Assembly: GCA_045534635.1 (NCBI GenBank)
Contig: JAZSKB010000019.1
Span: 54,024 to 118,023 of the forward strand
Length of the DNA stretch: 64,000 nt
Origin: UBA1205 sp045534635
GTDB taxonomy: Bacteria; Bacteroidota; Bacteroidia; Bacteroidales; WCHB1-69
Direction of reading: 5' to 3'
Of this stretch, positions 37,689 to 46,843 are shown piece after piece (within the stretch, counting starts at the first letter, position 1; each line of letters starts with the position of its first letter). The notes under the pieces were generated by a model, which saw nothing but the letters and a program-made list of their open reading frames with translations, was not told the DNA's origin and made no database searches. Position numbers and translations under genes: made by a program.

Positions 37689-38180
37689 ATGAATGGTGAC
37701 ACACGTTTATACGAAATATTAGATAGGCTCAATATCCAGTACCAATATGAGGAACACCCAGAGGCTCCAACAATCGAAATCGCAAAAAAATATTGGAAAG
37801 ATATTGATGCTAAACATTGTAAGAACCTTTTCTTTCGTAATCATAAAGGCAATCAACATTATTTGGTATTACTTGATTGCGACCAAAATATGGATATTCA
37901 TCATATTGAAAAAATACTTAAACAAGGCAAACTTAGTTTTGCATCCCCTGAAAGAATGATGAAATATTTAGGTGTTACTCCCGGTTCTGTTACTCCATTT
38001 GGATTAATAAACGACACTACACATCATGTTATCGTGTTTATTGATAGCAAATTACAAACAGCCGAACGCCTAAGTTTTCACCCTTGTATCAATACGGCAT
38101 CATTGGTAATAAACAGAAACGATTTGATAAAATTTTTGGAACATCACCAAAATAGTTATCAATGGATTGATTTATATTAA
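37689..38180 (+). CDS. Prolyl-tRNA deacylase ProX (YbaK/PrdX type)
   Basis: A free-standing trans-editing enzyme that hydrolyses Ala-tRNA(Pro) made in error by prolyl-tRNA synthetase. The 163-residue YbaK/EbsC-fold protein opens LYEILDRLNIQYQYEEHPEAPT. It shows the conserved KNLFFRNHKGNQHYLVLL segment with the catalytic-site Lys, the LSFASPERMMKYLGVTPGSVTPFGL stretch and the FHPC loop near the end. The exact specificity is inferred from family. The M16 peptidase gene follows after 11 bases. Confidence 0.9.
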   Translation: MNGDTRLYEILDRLNIQYQYEEHPEAPTIEIAKKYWKDIDAKHCKNLFFRNHKGNQHYLVLLDCDQNMDIHHIEKILKQGKLSFASPERMMKYLGVTPGSVTPFGLINDTTHHVIVFIDSKLQTAERLSFHPCINTASLVINRNDLIKFLEHHQNSYQWIDLY

Positions 38181-38191
38181 TATCTACAACA

Positions 38192-39415
38192 TTGGCATAC
38201 AATTATTTTCAATTAGATAACGGTATTCGTATCATACACAAACAAACAACCTCATCGGTATCGCATGTTGGTTTAGTTGTAAATACAGGAACAAGAGACG
38301 AACTTCCAAACGAAAAAGGAATCGCCCATTTTATTGAACATATTATATTCAAAGGCACACATAAACGAAATACGTATCAAGTATTATCGTACTTAGAAAA
38401 TGTAGGTGGAGAATTAAACGCATACACCACCAAAGAAGAAACATTTTTTTATGCTTCTGTATTAGATAATTATATAGAAAAGGCCATTGAAATTTTAGCC
38501 GATATAGTATTCAATTCTACCTTTTACGACAAAGATATTGACACTGAACGAGATGTTGTAAAAGAAGAAATTCAACTCTGTAAAGATACTCCTTCCGAAT
38601 GGATTTTCGATGAGTTTGAAAATCAAATATTTAATGGGCACCCTCTCGGTACAAATATTTTAGGAACTTTACAGAGTTTGAAGACAATAAACAGAGAAAA
38701 AGTTTTAAATTTCACACAAAGAACCTATAATACCAACCAAATGGTATTGAGTATCGTTTGCCAAAGTTCATTTGAAAAAATAAAAAAAATAACAAGCAAA
38801 TTTTTATCGAATATTCCAAAACAAGAACGAAATTTTAAAAGAAGTGTTTTCACAGATTATAAACCAAGTACTCGCCATATAAAACTTCGAAGCAATCAAT
38901 CACATGCCATTATAGGTTCTATTCTTCCTGCATACGACGAACGCAATAATCAAATTGCGACACTACTATTGAATATTTTAGGCGGTCAAGGCTTAAATTC
39001 TCGTTTGGGTATGGCTATTCGCGAAAAAAAAGGTTATGTTTACAACATCGAAGCCAATTATTCTCCCATGAGTGATATTGGACTATACACTATTTATATC
39101 GGTTGCGATTATAAAAATGTAGAAAAATGCTTCGTATTGATAGAAAAAGAGTTAGATAAATTAAAAAATACAAAATTAGGAACATTACAACTTTATCGTG
39201 CTCGTAAACAATTAATAGGACAAATGGCAATCACCTACGATGCCAATTTAACAGAAATGCTTTCTATTGGAAAAAATCACCTCATTTTCAATGAGGTAGA
39301 ACCTATTAACGAAATTTGTAAAAAAATAGAAACTATCACAGCAGAAGAATTGATAAATTTAGCTAACGAAATATTTAACAATCAAAATATCAGTAAATTA
39401 ATTATAGGAAAGTAA
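38192..39415 (+). CDS. M16-family zinc peptidase (processing-peptidase-like)
   Basis: A 407-residue cytoplasmic or periplasmic pitrilysin-family metallopeptidase. The inverted zinc motif HFIEHIIFKGT (HxxEH) is at about residues 49-59, with the distal Glu in TTKEETFF...VVKEEI. The C-terminal inactive half has the R/Y pair segment LGMAIREKKGYVYNIEANYSP. No signal peptide is visible. The frame begins with a TTG (38192-38194), and no in-frame ATG fits the family N-terminus (MAYNYFQLDNGIRIIHK), so a TTG start is used. It lies 11 bases after proX and 2 bases before the next gene, so the three are probably co-transcribed. Confidence 0.9.
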   Translation: MAYNYFQLDNGIRIIHKQTTSSVSHVGLVVNTGTRDELPNEKGIAHFIEHIIFKGTHKRNTYQVLSYLENVGGELNAYTTKEETFFYASVLDNYIEKAIEILADIVFNSTFYDKDIDTERDVVKEEIQLCKDTPSEWIFDEFENQIFNGHPLGTNILGTLQSLKTINREKVLNFTQRTYNTNQMVLSIVCQSSFEKIKKITSKFLSNIPKQERNFKRSVFTDYKPSTRHIKLRSNQSHAIIGSILPAYDERNNQIATLLLNILGGQGLNSRLGMAIREKKGYVYNIEANYSPMSDIGLYTIYIGCDYKNVEKCFVLIEKELDKLKNTKLGTLQLYRARKQLIGQMAITYDANLTEMLSIGKNHLIFNEVEPINEICKKIETITAEELINLANEIFNNQNISKLIIGK

Positions 39416-39417
39416 AT

Positions 39418-40860
39418 ATGCCAAAAAAAAGTTTGTATAAAATCGGTATTTGTATCTCTATTGTGTTCATCTACTTAAATTCTACTGTTCAAGCAGATAA
39501 CTTTAAAAAAAAGCATCAAAAAAAACATGATTTTTTATCATTTTTCCAACGAGATAGTCTCTCAAAAAATAATAAAATTAGCACTTCTGACTATTTATCT
39601 GATAATCAAAATAATAAATGGGGAGTCAAATTTGGTGGTTTTGTTGGTGTAGATATGTTTTGGGATACTCGCCGCAATGTAAATGCCCGCGAAGGAGTAT
39701 TAACACTTTATCCCCAAGATATTTCATACGATAAAAACGGAAAAGACCTCAACGCACAATCCTCATTCAATCTTTTAGCGATGAACAGTCGCTTAACTGC
39801 TCGCATACAAGCCCCTCGAGCAATAGGAGCAAATATTTCAGGAATGCTCGAAGGTTGGTTTGTCGGCGTATCGAATACAACAGGCAATAGTTTTTCTTTA
39901 CGACACGCATTTGTATCACTCCAATGGACATCAACACGTTTACTAATAGGACAATCGTGGCACCCATTGTTTACCGAAGAATGTTTTGCTCACACCGTTG
40001 CAGGAAGTACAGGAGCACCATTTCAACCATTTAGCCGAGCACCACAAATAAGACTTACTCAAACCGCAGGTAAAATTCATAATTTTATTGTTTATATCAA
40101 TTCTCAACGTGATTATACAAGCATAGGTCATAATGGAAGTAGTTCCGAATATCTTCGCTATAGTTCTATACCAGAATCTGGCTTACAATATATTTTAAAA
40201 TTTAATAAAGAAAATTCAAAACAACTTAAACGTAATACCTTAATTGGAATCGGAGGAGATTATAAATATCTCATTCCAAGAGAAATAACATCAAACAACA
40301 CATATACACACAAAGGAGTACATAGTTGGGCAACAATATTATTTTTCAACCACTGTTCTTATTTCAATGCAAAAGATTATATTGGAATCAAAGCAAAAGC
40401 AATGTGGAGTTGTGGGTTCAATGATATGCTTACCATTGGTGGATACGCCGTTCGCTATTATGATAATCAACTATTAAACAACAATATCGATTACGATTAT
40501 ACTGGATTACATACTATCAGCAGTTGGATAGACTTGTTCGCACAAATAAAAAATTGGGAATTTGGAATTTTTGCAGGATATTGCGAAAATATTGGTTCAT
40601 GGAAAAATATACAAGATTGGAACAATCCTAAAAGTTATTTTATGAGCAACTACAATATAAAAAATATTTATCGAATTTCTCCAAGAATAAAATACAATGC
40701 AAAAAAATTGCAATTTTCATTTGAACCAGAATATACAGTAGCAAACTATGGTTCTACTCGTAATAGTCTTGGTGTTGTCCAAAAAACAGATGGTAGTTCT
40801 GCTTTAATTCATTCGGTAAGCAATCTTCGGTTACTTTTTTCAACAACATTGTTTTTCTAA
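39418..40860 (+). CDS. Outer-membrane beta-barrel protein (porin-like)
   Basis: A 480-residue exported protein. A signal peptide (about residues 1-26) ends at VQADN. After a Lys-rich linker of about 45 residues, the remainder is an alternating aromatic beta-strand pattern typical of a 14-18-strand barrel, ending in the outer-membrane signature ...LRLLFSTTLFF with terminal Phe. The strand region opens WGVKFGGFVGVDMFWDTRR and includes RLLIGQSWHPLF. It most resembles the Bacteroidales porin/DcaP-like group; the substrate is unknown. It follows the M16 gene by 2 bases, which suggests a shared transcript. Confidence 0.75.
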   Translation: MPKKSLYKIGICISIVFIYLNSTVQADNFKKKHQKKHDFLSFFQRDSLSKNNKISTSDYLSDNQNNKWGVKFGGFVGVDMFWDTRRNVNAREGVLTLYPQDISYDKNGKDLNAQSSFNLLAMNSRLTARIQAPRAIGANISGMLEGWFVGVSNTTGNSFSLRHAFVSLQWTSTRLLIGQSWHPLFTEECFAHTVAGSTGAPFQPFSRAPQIRLTQTAGKIHNFIVYINSQRDYTSIGHNGSSSEYLRYSSIPESGLQYILKFNKENSKQLKRNTLIGIGGDYKYLIPREITSNNTYTHKGVHSWATILFFNHCSYFNAKDYIGIKAKAMWSCGFNDMLTIGGYAVRYYDNQLLNNNIDYDYTGLHTISSWIDLFAQIKNWEFGIFAGYCENIGSWKNIQDWNNPKSYFMSNYNIKNIYRISPRIKYNAKKLQFSFEPEYTVANYGSTRNSLGVVQKTDGSSALIHSVSNLRLLFSTTLFF

Positions 40861-40889
40861 TAAATTAACATTGTTTCACAAAAAAATGT

Positions 40890-40897
40890 TACTTTTG
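40890..40897 (+). promoter_or_regulatory. -7 box of the rlmB promoter
   Basis: TACTTTTG, 19 bases before the ATG at 40917. TTG at 40871-40873 is a possible -33 element, but the spacing of 16 is short. Confidence 0.55.
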
Positions 40898-40916
40898 TAA
40901 ATTAAAAATTTAATCC

Positions 40917-41678
40917 ATGGCATTTGCAACAAATCATAAAAAACAAAATAATCATCTCATTTATGGGATTCGCCCAATCATAGAAGCCATAAAAGAAGGC
41001 AAAGAAATAGATAAGGTAATTTTACAAAAAGGATCAACGGGAGAACTTTTCAAAGAATTGTTTCATTTGATTAGAGAACGAAATATTCCTTTTCAATATG
41101 TTCCATTAGAACGTCTCAATCGATACACGCGAGGTAATCATCAAGGAGCAATATGTTTTATGTCTTCGGTGGTATATCAAAGTATTTTTGACATTCTACC
41201 AACATTGTACGAAGAGGGCAAAGTTCCATTTTTGTTGTTATTAGACAAAATCACCGATGTCCGCAATATGGGAGCAATTGCCAGAAGTGCCGAATGTGCT
41301 GGTGTTGATGCAATTATTGTTCCTGCAAAAAACAGTTCTCAACTCAACGAAGATGCAATCAAAACTTCTGCAGGAGCGTTGCATAAAATTCCAATTTGTC
41401 GTCACAACAATCTTCAAGAAATTGTTGAATATTTAAAACAAAGTGGTATAAAAACTATCGCTTGTACAGAAAAAGCCAACAACAATTTTTTTCAAACAGA
41501 TTTCACCAATCCTATTTGTATTATTATGGGCAATGAATACGAGGGCATTTCTCCTGAAATACTTACATTATGCGACGAAAGTGTAAAAATACCTATGGTT
41601 GGCACTATCGCCTCTCTCAACGTATCTGTGGCTACAGGTATTATTTTATTTGATGTGTTACGACAAAGAACAAATTAA
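40917..41678 (+). CDS. rlmB: 23S rRNA (guanosine-2'-O)-methyltransferase RlmB (SpoU/TrmH family)
   Basis: A SPOUT methyltransferase that modifies the ribose of a guanosine in the 23S peptidyl-transferase region (Gm2251 in E. coli). The N-terminal substrate-binding part includes LIYGIRPIIEAIKEGKEIDKV. The SPOUT domain shows motif 1 LLLDKITDVRNMGAIARSAECAG, motif 2 IIMGNEYEGIS and motif 3 IPMVGTIASLNVSVATGIILF, which form the trefoil knot. Length is 253 residues. It converges with the PHP-GT39 gene; the two stops overlap by 4 bases, with no room for a terminator between them. Confidence 0.93.
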   Translation: MAFATNHKKQNNHLIYGIRPIIEAIKEGKEIDKVILQKGSTGELFKELFHLIRERNIPFQYVPLERLNRYTRGNHQGAICFMSSVVYQSIFDILPTLYEEGKVPFLLLLDKITDVRNMGAIARSAECAGVDAIIVPAKNSSQLNEDAIKTSAGALHKIPICRHNNLQEIVEYLKQSGIKTIACTEKANNNFFQTDFTNPICIIMGNEYEGISPEILTLCDESVKIPMVGTIASLNVSVATGIILFDVLRQRTN

Positions 41679-44425
41679 TATATATACTTTGGAATACGTT
41701 GTAATCCACGCATTTTATATACATACAAATCCTTTACATGCCTTTTGTTACAATAAACTTGAAGCGTGTCAGCACCTTCAATTTCTTGAAAACAAGTTGA
41801 TATAAAATATGGTGAACGATAATCATAACTATCTGTTATAAACCATAAATCCATACCATATTCTAAACCATTTCTTTTTTGAGAAATCCACGCATATTGA
41901 TGCGTACAATATAGCGGACCAAGTGTTAAAATTCTTCTCCCCTCTTTTTCTGATATATAGTACTCATATTGTGCTGCCATTGACCAAGTAGGAGCCAATA
42001 TCGGAGCATCAATAGGCATTGCCCCACATTGTTCTTGTTCTCTTGCGTAATCCATAAATAATTTTGCCGATTGTTCACAAGTTGAAATCTCTATAGTATA
42101 ATCTTTCACATATTGATTTGCTGGCATAGGAAATGAAAAATATTTTTGAGTAAAAAATAAAATAAAAACAATGATAATCAACACAATAGCAATTTTTATC
42201 CACATTAAAATATGCCATTGTTGTTTATCCATTCTTTGTAACATTATCGCACTTGTTGGTATCAACAACGTAATATATGCTGGAGAACTCCAATGCGGAA
42301 GCATAAAATTAAAACAAGAAAAAAACCAAAATATAATTATCAATGGTATTGAAATACAATAAAATAGTTGATATTTATTTTGTTTACCAAATTTTAAATT
42401 TCCTTTTTTTATATAAATTATTGTTGTTAATATTGTAAAAATAAATAAAATAGGATTGTTGTAAAGCCATTCTCCAAATAATTCCAAAGCCAAATTTTCT
42501 AAATGCAACTCTCCGTTAACCACAAGCCTACCACCTTGATAAGTAAAACTTATAAAATTATGAACAATATTCCAATATAATATTGGTAAACAGCAGATTA
42601 CTGTTATAAAAATTGCAACATAAAGTTTTTTTTCTTTAAAAAATGCTTTTCCATAAAGCAATAAATATATACCAATACCTATCCAAAGTACAATAGCGGT
42701 ATATTTTGCTAAACATGCCATTCCAATAGACAATCCTAAACCAATATAAAAAGCCCAATTATTCTTTTGCAAAATAAATATTTGCACGATATAATTTAAT
42801 GCTAACAACCAAAAAAACAATAATCCCGCATCAGGCAAAATAAAAGTGCCGCAAACTATCAATACATAAGGTGATAAATTAAAAAGCAATGTTGTAAAAA
42901 ATGCCAATCGTTCGTCTGAAAGTTTTTTAGTAAGATTAAATATCAGAAAACTATTTGCAACACAAAGTATCAATGCAGAAAATCGAATTGCTAATTCACT
43001 ATTCCATAAAAAATTCCAACTTGTTAAACCAATAAGCCAACCTACCATCGGAGGATGGTCGAAATAACTCCAACTTGGAAACCATGTAAACAAACGATAA
43101 TACAATTCATCGTTGTTTAATTCCATTGAAAGGGCTAAAATAAATCGTAATAGCAATGAAAAGCCTATTACAAGCAACAACCATTTTCGATATGGTTTTA
43201 CTATCCATTGAGTAAAGTTTAAATATTGTGTTTTCCACCAATTACGAAATAATATCAATATCAGAAAAATAACAACAAGTGCTTCCAAAATATATTTTAT
43301 TGTTGTTTTTAAGATATTCACTTCACAACGCAACATATTAACAGGCACCTGTTTTTCACAACGTACTATTGGATTCAACAATATTCTGTTGCTATCTTCA
43401 TCAAAAATTTCTATACGAAGATATGTATCCAACGAATCAATAAGATAATTTGCTCTATCCACTTTTTGAAACGATTGTTTTAGCATACCTCCCTGACCAA
43501 TAATATTAATAGTATTAACCGATTTCGACAAAACGATACTCAATGTATCATTTTGAATATCAATTATTTTTGGATATACAAGTTGTTGTATTCTTTCTTT
43601 TTTTACTGCTAAATTTTCGTTGGATTTAAAATGAACTCTTACTCCAAAATGTTTTCCTGCTTTTAAGGCTTGTATTAAATTTCGTTGAGTCAATTGAGAT
43701 GTATTTATCACTGTAAAATTTGAACTTACCTCATCCATTTTTTCCAAATCGTGCATATCATCATTCGCAAGCAAAACGGCATAATATCCTGACGATAAAG
43801 CACTGTCCCACTGTTCAATCGATATTCTATAATGATTAAAAACTTCTACCGCATCGTAATTCGATAAATACAAAAAATCCTTGGGAAGGAAACCTTTACA
43901 AAACTGCGGATGATTGATAGTCAAAAAATCGCAAGAGCCTTGAAATCTATTGATTATAAATTGTTTATGATTCAATGTTTGCCAGAAAAAGAAATCTGTC
44001 CATACCACTCTATCTGCACCAATTACTAAATGATGCCTTTTTTTAACATTGATACCATGTTCGTAAGTCGGTATAGAAATACAATTGCTATCAAAAGCAA
44101 TATAGTTATTCGTTTTTTGATAATTAGAAATACCTATATGATTGTATCCTAAATCCTTATATGTATCAACAAATTGTTGTTTACTATTTTTTTCTCCATC
44201 GGTTATACCCAACCAAGCCGCTGTATGCGAATGAAAATTAGCTATTTGCCACGTTGTATCTAAATTTTGATATGGATTGTAAAAATTTTGTCCCGCAAAT
44301 TTTTCAGTTTGTTTAAAATCATAAATTGGACAAACGATATACGGAATTACAATCCAACAAAAAATTATTCCCAAAACAAAAGCTATGGGAAAAAGAAGAA
44401 TTTTTATTAATTTATGCACAATCAA
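41675..44425 (-). CDS. Membrane fusion protein: PHP-like phosphoesterase domain plus GT39/ArnT-type glycosyltransferase
   Basis: 916 residues. A first transmembrane helix lies at about 7-32. A PHP-like domain (about 60-270) shows HSH (His65, His67), Glu122-His123, NHP (His172) and the terminal DMH (Asp223, His225), the expected metal-ligand pattern. A short beta-sandwich-like region (about 280-360) and a second helix (about 375-395) follow. The last 510 residues are an ArnT/PMT-type enzyme of about ten membrane helices with NNDELYY (Asp439-Glu440) and FDHPPM (His457-Pro459), the acid and HPP motifs of lipid-linked sugar transferases. It starts 4 bases inside the SRPBCC gene and is third in the pyrE operon. 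Acceptor and sugar are unknown. Confidence 0.82.
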   Translation of the reverse strand: MIVHKLIKILLFPIAFVLGIIFCWIVIPYIVCPIYDFKQTEKFAGQNFYNPYQNLDTTWQIANFHSHTAAWLGITDGEKNSKQQFVDTYKDLGYNHIGISNYQKTNNYIAFDSNCISIPTYEHGINVKKRHHLVIGADRVVWTDFFFWQTLNHKQFIINRFQGSCDFLTINHPQFCKGFLPKDFLYLSNYDAVEVFNHYRISIEQWDSALSSGYYAVLLANDDMHDLEKMDEVSSNFTVINTSQLTQRNLIQALKAGKHFGVRVHFKSNENLAVKKERIQQLVYPKIIDIQNDTLSIVLSKSVNTINIIGQGGMLKQSFQKVDRANYLIDSLDTYLRIEIFDEDSNRILLNPIVRCEKQVPVNMLRCEVNILKTTIKYILEALVVIFLILILFRNWWKTQYLNFTQWIVKPYRKWLLLVIGFSLLLRFILALSMELNNDELYYRLFTWFPSWSYFDHPPMVGWLIGLTSWNFLWNSELAIRFSALILCVANSFLIFNLTKKLSDERLAFFTTLLFNLSPYVLIVCGTFILPDAGLLFFWLLALNYIVQIFILQKNNWAFYIGLGLSIGMACLAKYTAIVLWIGIGIYLLLYGKAFFKEKKLYVAIFITVICCLPILYWNIVHNFISFTYQGGRLVVNGELHLENLALELFGEWLYNNPILFIFTILTTIIYIKKGNLKFGKQNKYQLFYCISIPLIIIFWFFSCFNFMLPHWSSPAYITLLIPTSAIMLQRMDKQQWHILMWIKIAIVLIIIVFILFFTQKYFSFPMPANQYVKDYTIEISTCEQSAKLFMDYAREQEQCGAMPIDAPILAPTWSMAAQYEYYISEKEGRRILTLGPLYCTHQYAWISQKRNGLEYGMDLWFITDSYDYRSPYFISTCFQEIEGADTLQVYCNKRHVKDLYVYKMRGLQRIPKYIY

Positions 44426-44826
44426 TTTTTATTTTCAACAAATAATTTGACCTTTTCTATCAATACATCAACAAATTTTTGTATTGGAGATTTAATCATT
44501 TGTGCCATAAAAAATGGAACTTCTACATCAACCAATGCTTTCAAATAAACACCATTGTCTGCTGTAGATATATCAAAAGTCATTTTTACATCACCAGAAG
44601 CATAAGCCGAACTCAAAAGATATACAATTTTAGAGAATTCTATTTCTTCAACTATTTGCATTTCAAGATTGCCAACACCTTCAATGGTAAAACTACATTG
44701 TTTAGCAGAAGCGACAAAATTTTGAGTACTTGGCAAATATGTTCCAATATTAGAACAATTATTCAACACATTGAAAACGACAGATGCTTCGGATTCAATT
44801 TTTACAGATTTGCTTTCAACAAACAT
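44422..44826 (-). CDS. SRPBCC/START-like ligand-binding protein
   Basis: A 134-residue cytoplasmic protein with the helix-grip fold pattern: a first strand MFVESKSVKIESEASVVFNVLNNCSNIGTYLP, a run of seven antiparallel strands and a long C-terminal helix (SPIQKFVDVLIEKVKLFVE). Such proteins bind hydrophobic ligands or act in coenzyme chemistry; no specific substrate is visible. It starts 3 bases after pyrE and overlaps the PHP-GT39 gene by 4 bases, so all three are one transcript. In Bacteroidota pyrE is often followed by a gene of this kind. Confidence 0.72.
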   Translation of the reverse strand: MFVESKSVKIESEASVVFNVLNNCSNIGTYLPSTQNFVASAKQCSFTIEGVGNLEMQIVEEIEFSKIVYLLSSAYASGDVKMTFDISTADNGVYLKALVDVEVPFFMAQMIKSPIQKFVDVLIEKVKLFVENKN

Positions 44827-44829
44827 AAA

Positions 44830-45468
44830 CTATTTATATTGTTCCGCCCACAATTCAGGATTTTTGCTCCACGCATTAAGAACTTCTATTTCAGACTCGT
44901 GAATATATCCTTCTTTTGCTGCTTCTATAACTAAAACATCATAATTGGTTAAAGTATTCAATGACAATTTTGCTTCGGCAAAACGTCGTGATGCTATTGG
45001 AAGATTGTAAGTAAAAATTGCTATCATTCCCAATACATTACAACCCATATCTCGTAAAGTCTGTGCAGCATTCAAACTACTTTGCCCTGTTGATACCAAA
45101 TCTTCAATTACAACAACTTTATCTTCGGGATTGACAACACCTTCTACTTTGTTGGTCAAACCATGCTTTTTTTCTTCACTTCTCACATATACAAATGGAA
45201 CATTCAACGCTTGAGCGACCAATACTCCTTGAGCAATTGCTCCTGTTGCTACTCCTGCAATTACTTGAACCTCTGGATAATATTGTTTTACCATTGCTAC
45301 TAATCCATCTCTAACAAAATCTCTTATTGCTGGATATGACAATGTTTTTCTATTATCACAATAAATCGGTGATTTTAAACCTGATGCCCATGTAAATGGT
45401 TGATTTGGACTTAATTTAATAGCCTTAATCGATAATAAATTCTTTGCACAATTTTTTGATAATTCCAT
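44830..45468 (-). CDS. pyrE: Orotate phosphoribosyltransferase
   Basis: Fifth step of pyrimidine synthesis: orotate + PRPP to OMP. The PRPP-binding loop VVVIEDLVSTGQSSLNAA lies at about residues 117-134. There is a YVRSEEKKHGLTNKVEG segment that covers the flexible catalytic loop, and GVATGAIAQGVLVA. At 212 residues it is typical of the Bacteroidota enzyme. It heads an operon with the SRPBCC and PHP-GT39 genes, and its promoter (45494-45501) overlaps the start of the divergent Nudix gene. Confidence 0.95.
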   Translation of the reverse strand: MELSKNCAKNLLSIKAIKLSPNQPFTWASGLKSPIYCDNRKTLSYPAIRDFVRDGLVAMVKQYYPEVQVIAGVATGAIAQGVLVAQALNVPFVYVRSEEKKHGLTNKVEGVVNPEDKVVVIEDLVSTGQSSLNAAQTLRDMGCNVLGMIAIFTYNLPIASRRFAEAKLSLNTLTNYDVLVIEAAKEGYIHESEIEVLNAWSKNPELWAEQYK

Positions 45469-45493
45469 ACGTTATTCAACAAAATTTGATATG

Positions 45494-45501
45494 CAAATGT
45501 A
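45494..45501 (-). promoter_or_regulatory. -7 box of the pyrE operon promoter
   Basis: TACATTTG on the minus strand followed by CA, 26 bases before the pyrE ATG. It overlaps the first codons of the Nudix gene on the other strand. Confidence 0.6.
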
Positions 45502-46120
45502 CAAACTTTTCTACAATAATTGTTCTATCTGTATAAGAAAAATTTCTAACAATATAACAACAAACTGTAATACAATAAGATATAATGATTTATTATCTTG
45601 TAAAGATATTATCAACGACCTAATAGAGAAGCAAATTAATACCACTATTGCCTGTGAAAATGATAAAGAAATGAACGATTTGTTTGAAAAATTGAAAGAT
45701 TTTTTCATTTTCAGACGTGCCGCTGGTGGAATTGTTCGCGATAAAAATGAGATTCTTGTAATTCAACGTTTCAATAAATGGGATTTTCCTAAAGGGCATA
45801 TCGAAAACAACGAAACCGATGAAGTTGCCGCTATTAGGGAAGTAAAAGAAGAAACCAATATTTCTGCGAACATTATTGCCGATTTAGGTTTTTTCTATCA
45901 TATTTTCAAAGCAAACGATTCGCAAAATTTTATACTTAAACAAACGCATTGGTTCGCTATGGTCAACAACGGAGATAAAACAACACAACCTCAATACGAA
46001 GAAAATATTTCTCAAGTGCTTTGGCTCCCCATTCAACAACTAAAACAATTAAAAAGCAATACCTATTTATCTATTAGCGAACTAATTGACAAATATTTAA
46101 ACGAAAATATTGTTTTTTGA
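45497..46120 (+). CDS. Nudix hydrolase
   Basis: Hydrolyses a nucleoside-diphosphate derivative; the substrate is unknown. The Nudix box GHIENNETDEVAAIREVKEETNI (GX5EX7REUXEEXGU) is at about residues 98-120. It is preceded by RRAAGGIVRDKNEILVIQRFNKWDFPKGH and an N-terminal region of about 65 residues (MYKLFYNNCSICI...) found in a Bacteroidota subfamily. Two in-frame ATGs stand at 45491 and 45497; the second gives the family-like MYKLFYNN start and is used (207 residues). It is divergent from pyrE and shares a very short intergenic region with it. Confidence 0.85.
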   Translation: MYKLFYNNCSICIRKISNNITTNCNTIRYNDLLSCKDIINDLIEKQINTTIACENDKEMNDLFEKLKDFFIFRRAAGGIVRDKNEILVIQRFNKWDFPKGHIENNETDEVAAIREVKEETNISANIIADLGFFYHIFKANDSQNFILKQTHWFAMVNNGDKTTQPQYEENISQVLWLPIQQLKQLKSNTYLSISELIDKYLNENIVF

Positions 46121-46237
46121 TAGAATACATCTACCTTTTTTCGTGTTTTTTTATTACTTAAAGAGGAATACAATATATTTCCCTCCCACCAGTATGATGG
46201 CAAATTATTTTAAAGAATTATTTTTGTAAAAAAATGT

Positions 46238-46245
46238 TATCTTTG
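46238..46245 (+). promoter_or_regulatory. -7 box of the gmhA promoter
   Basis: TATCTTTG followed by CA, 22 bases before the ATG at 46268. Confidence 0.65.
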
Positions 46246-46267
46246 CAAAAAAAATAATTGTGTAGCA

Positions 46268-46843
46268 ATGAAAGAAGCAATTCAAGCAAGTTTGAAAAGT
46301 TCGATAGCACTTAAAAATAACATTTTAAATGACGAAAAATTGTTATTGTCAATAGAGCGAGCGGTAGATATTATAGTAAAAACCTATCAACAAAAGGGGA
46401 AAGTATTGCTTTGTGGCAATGGTGGCAGTGCCGCCGACGCACAACATATAGCCGCTGAATTGTCTGGTCGTTTTTGTTTCGACCGTCCTCCTTTGTACGC
46501 TGAAGCATTGCATGTAAACACTTCGTATATTACTGCGGTTGCCAACGATTATTCTTTCGATAATGTTTTCTCAAGAATGATTGTTGCTGCTGGACAACAA
46601 TCTGATGTTTTGATTGCAATTTCTACTTCTGGCAATTCCAAAAATATTGTTCAAGCAGTAAAACAAGCCAAACAACAAGGAATGTTAGTAATTGGTTTTA
46701 CGGGAAATGATGGAGGTCAAATGCGAACAATGTGTGATTGTTTGTTAAATGTACCTTCTCAAGAAACACCAAGAATTCAAGAAATACATATCACTATTGG
46801 GCATATTATTTGTGAATTGGTAGAAAAGCAACTTTTTGCTTAA
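46268..46843 (+). CDS. gmhA: Phosphoheptose isomerase (SIS-domain protein GmhA)
   Basis: Converts sedoheptulose 7-phosphate to D-glycero-manno-heptose 7-phosphate, the entry to heptose precursors for LPS or surface glycans. The 191-residue single SIS-domain protein shows CGNGGSAADAQHIAAELSGRF (about residues 52-72), ISTSGNSKN and the C-terminal QETPRIQEIHITIGHIICELVE. The zinc and active-site His and Glu residues of GmhA fit this pattern better than DiaA. It converges with the OstA-like gene with a 4-base overlap of stops. No other heptose genes are in the window. Confidence 0.88.
   Translation: MKEAIQASLKSSIALKNNILNDEKLLLSIERAVDIIVKTYQQKGKVLLCGNGGSAADAQHIAAELSGRFCFDRPPLYAEALHVNTSYITAVANDYSFDNVFSRMIVAAGQQSDVLIAISTSGNSKNIVQAVKQAKQQGMLVIGFTGNDGGQMRTMCDCLLNVPSQETPRIQEIHITIGHIICELVEKQLFA

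Noticed and set aside
44479..44934. 151-codon plus-strand frame opposite pyrE and the SRPBCC gene
   Set aside because: Shadow frame rich in Phe/Ile/Asn that crosses the junction of two well-supported genes.
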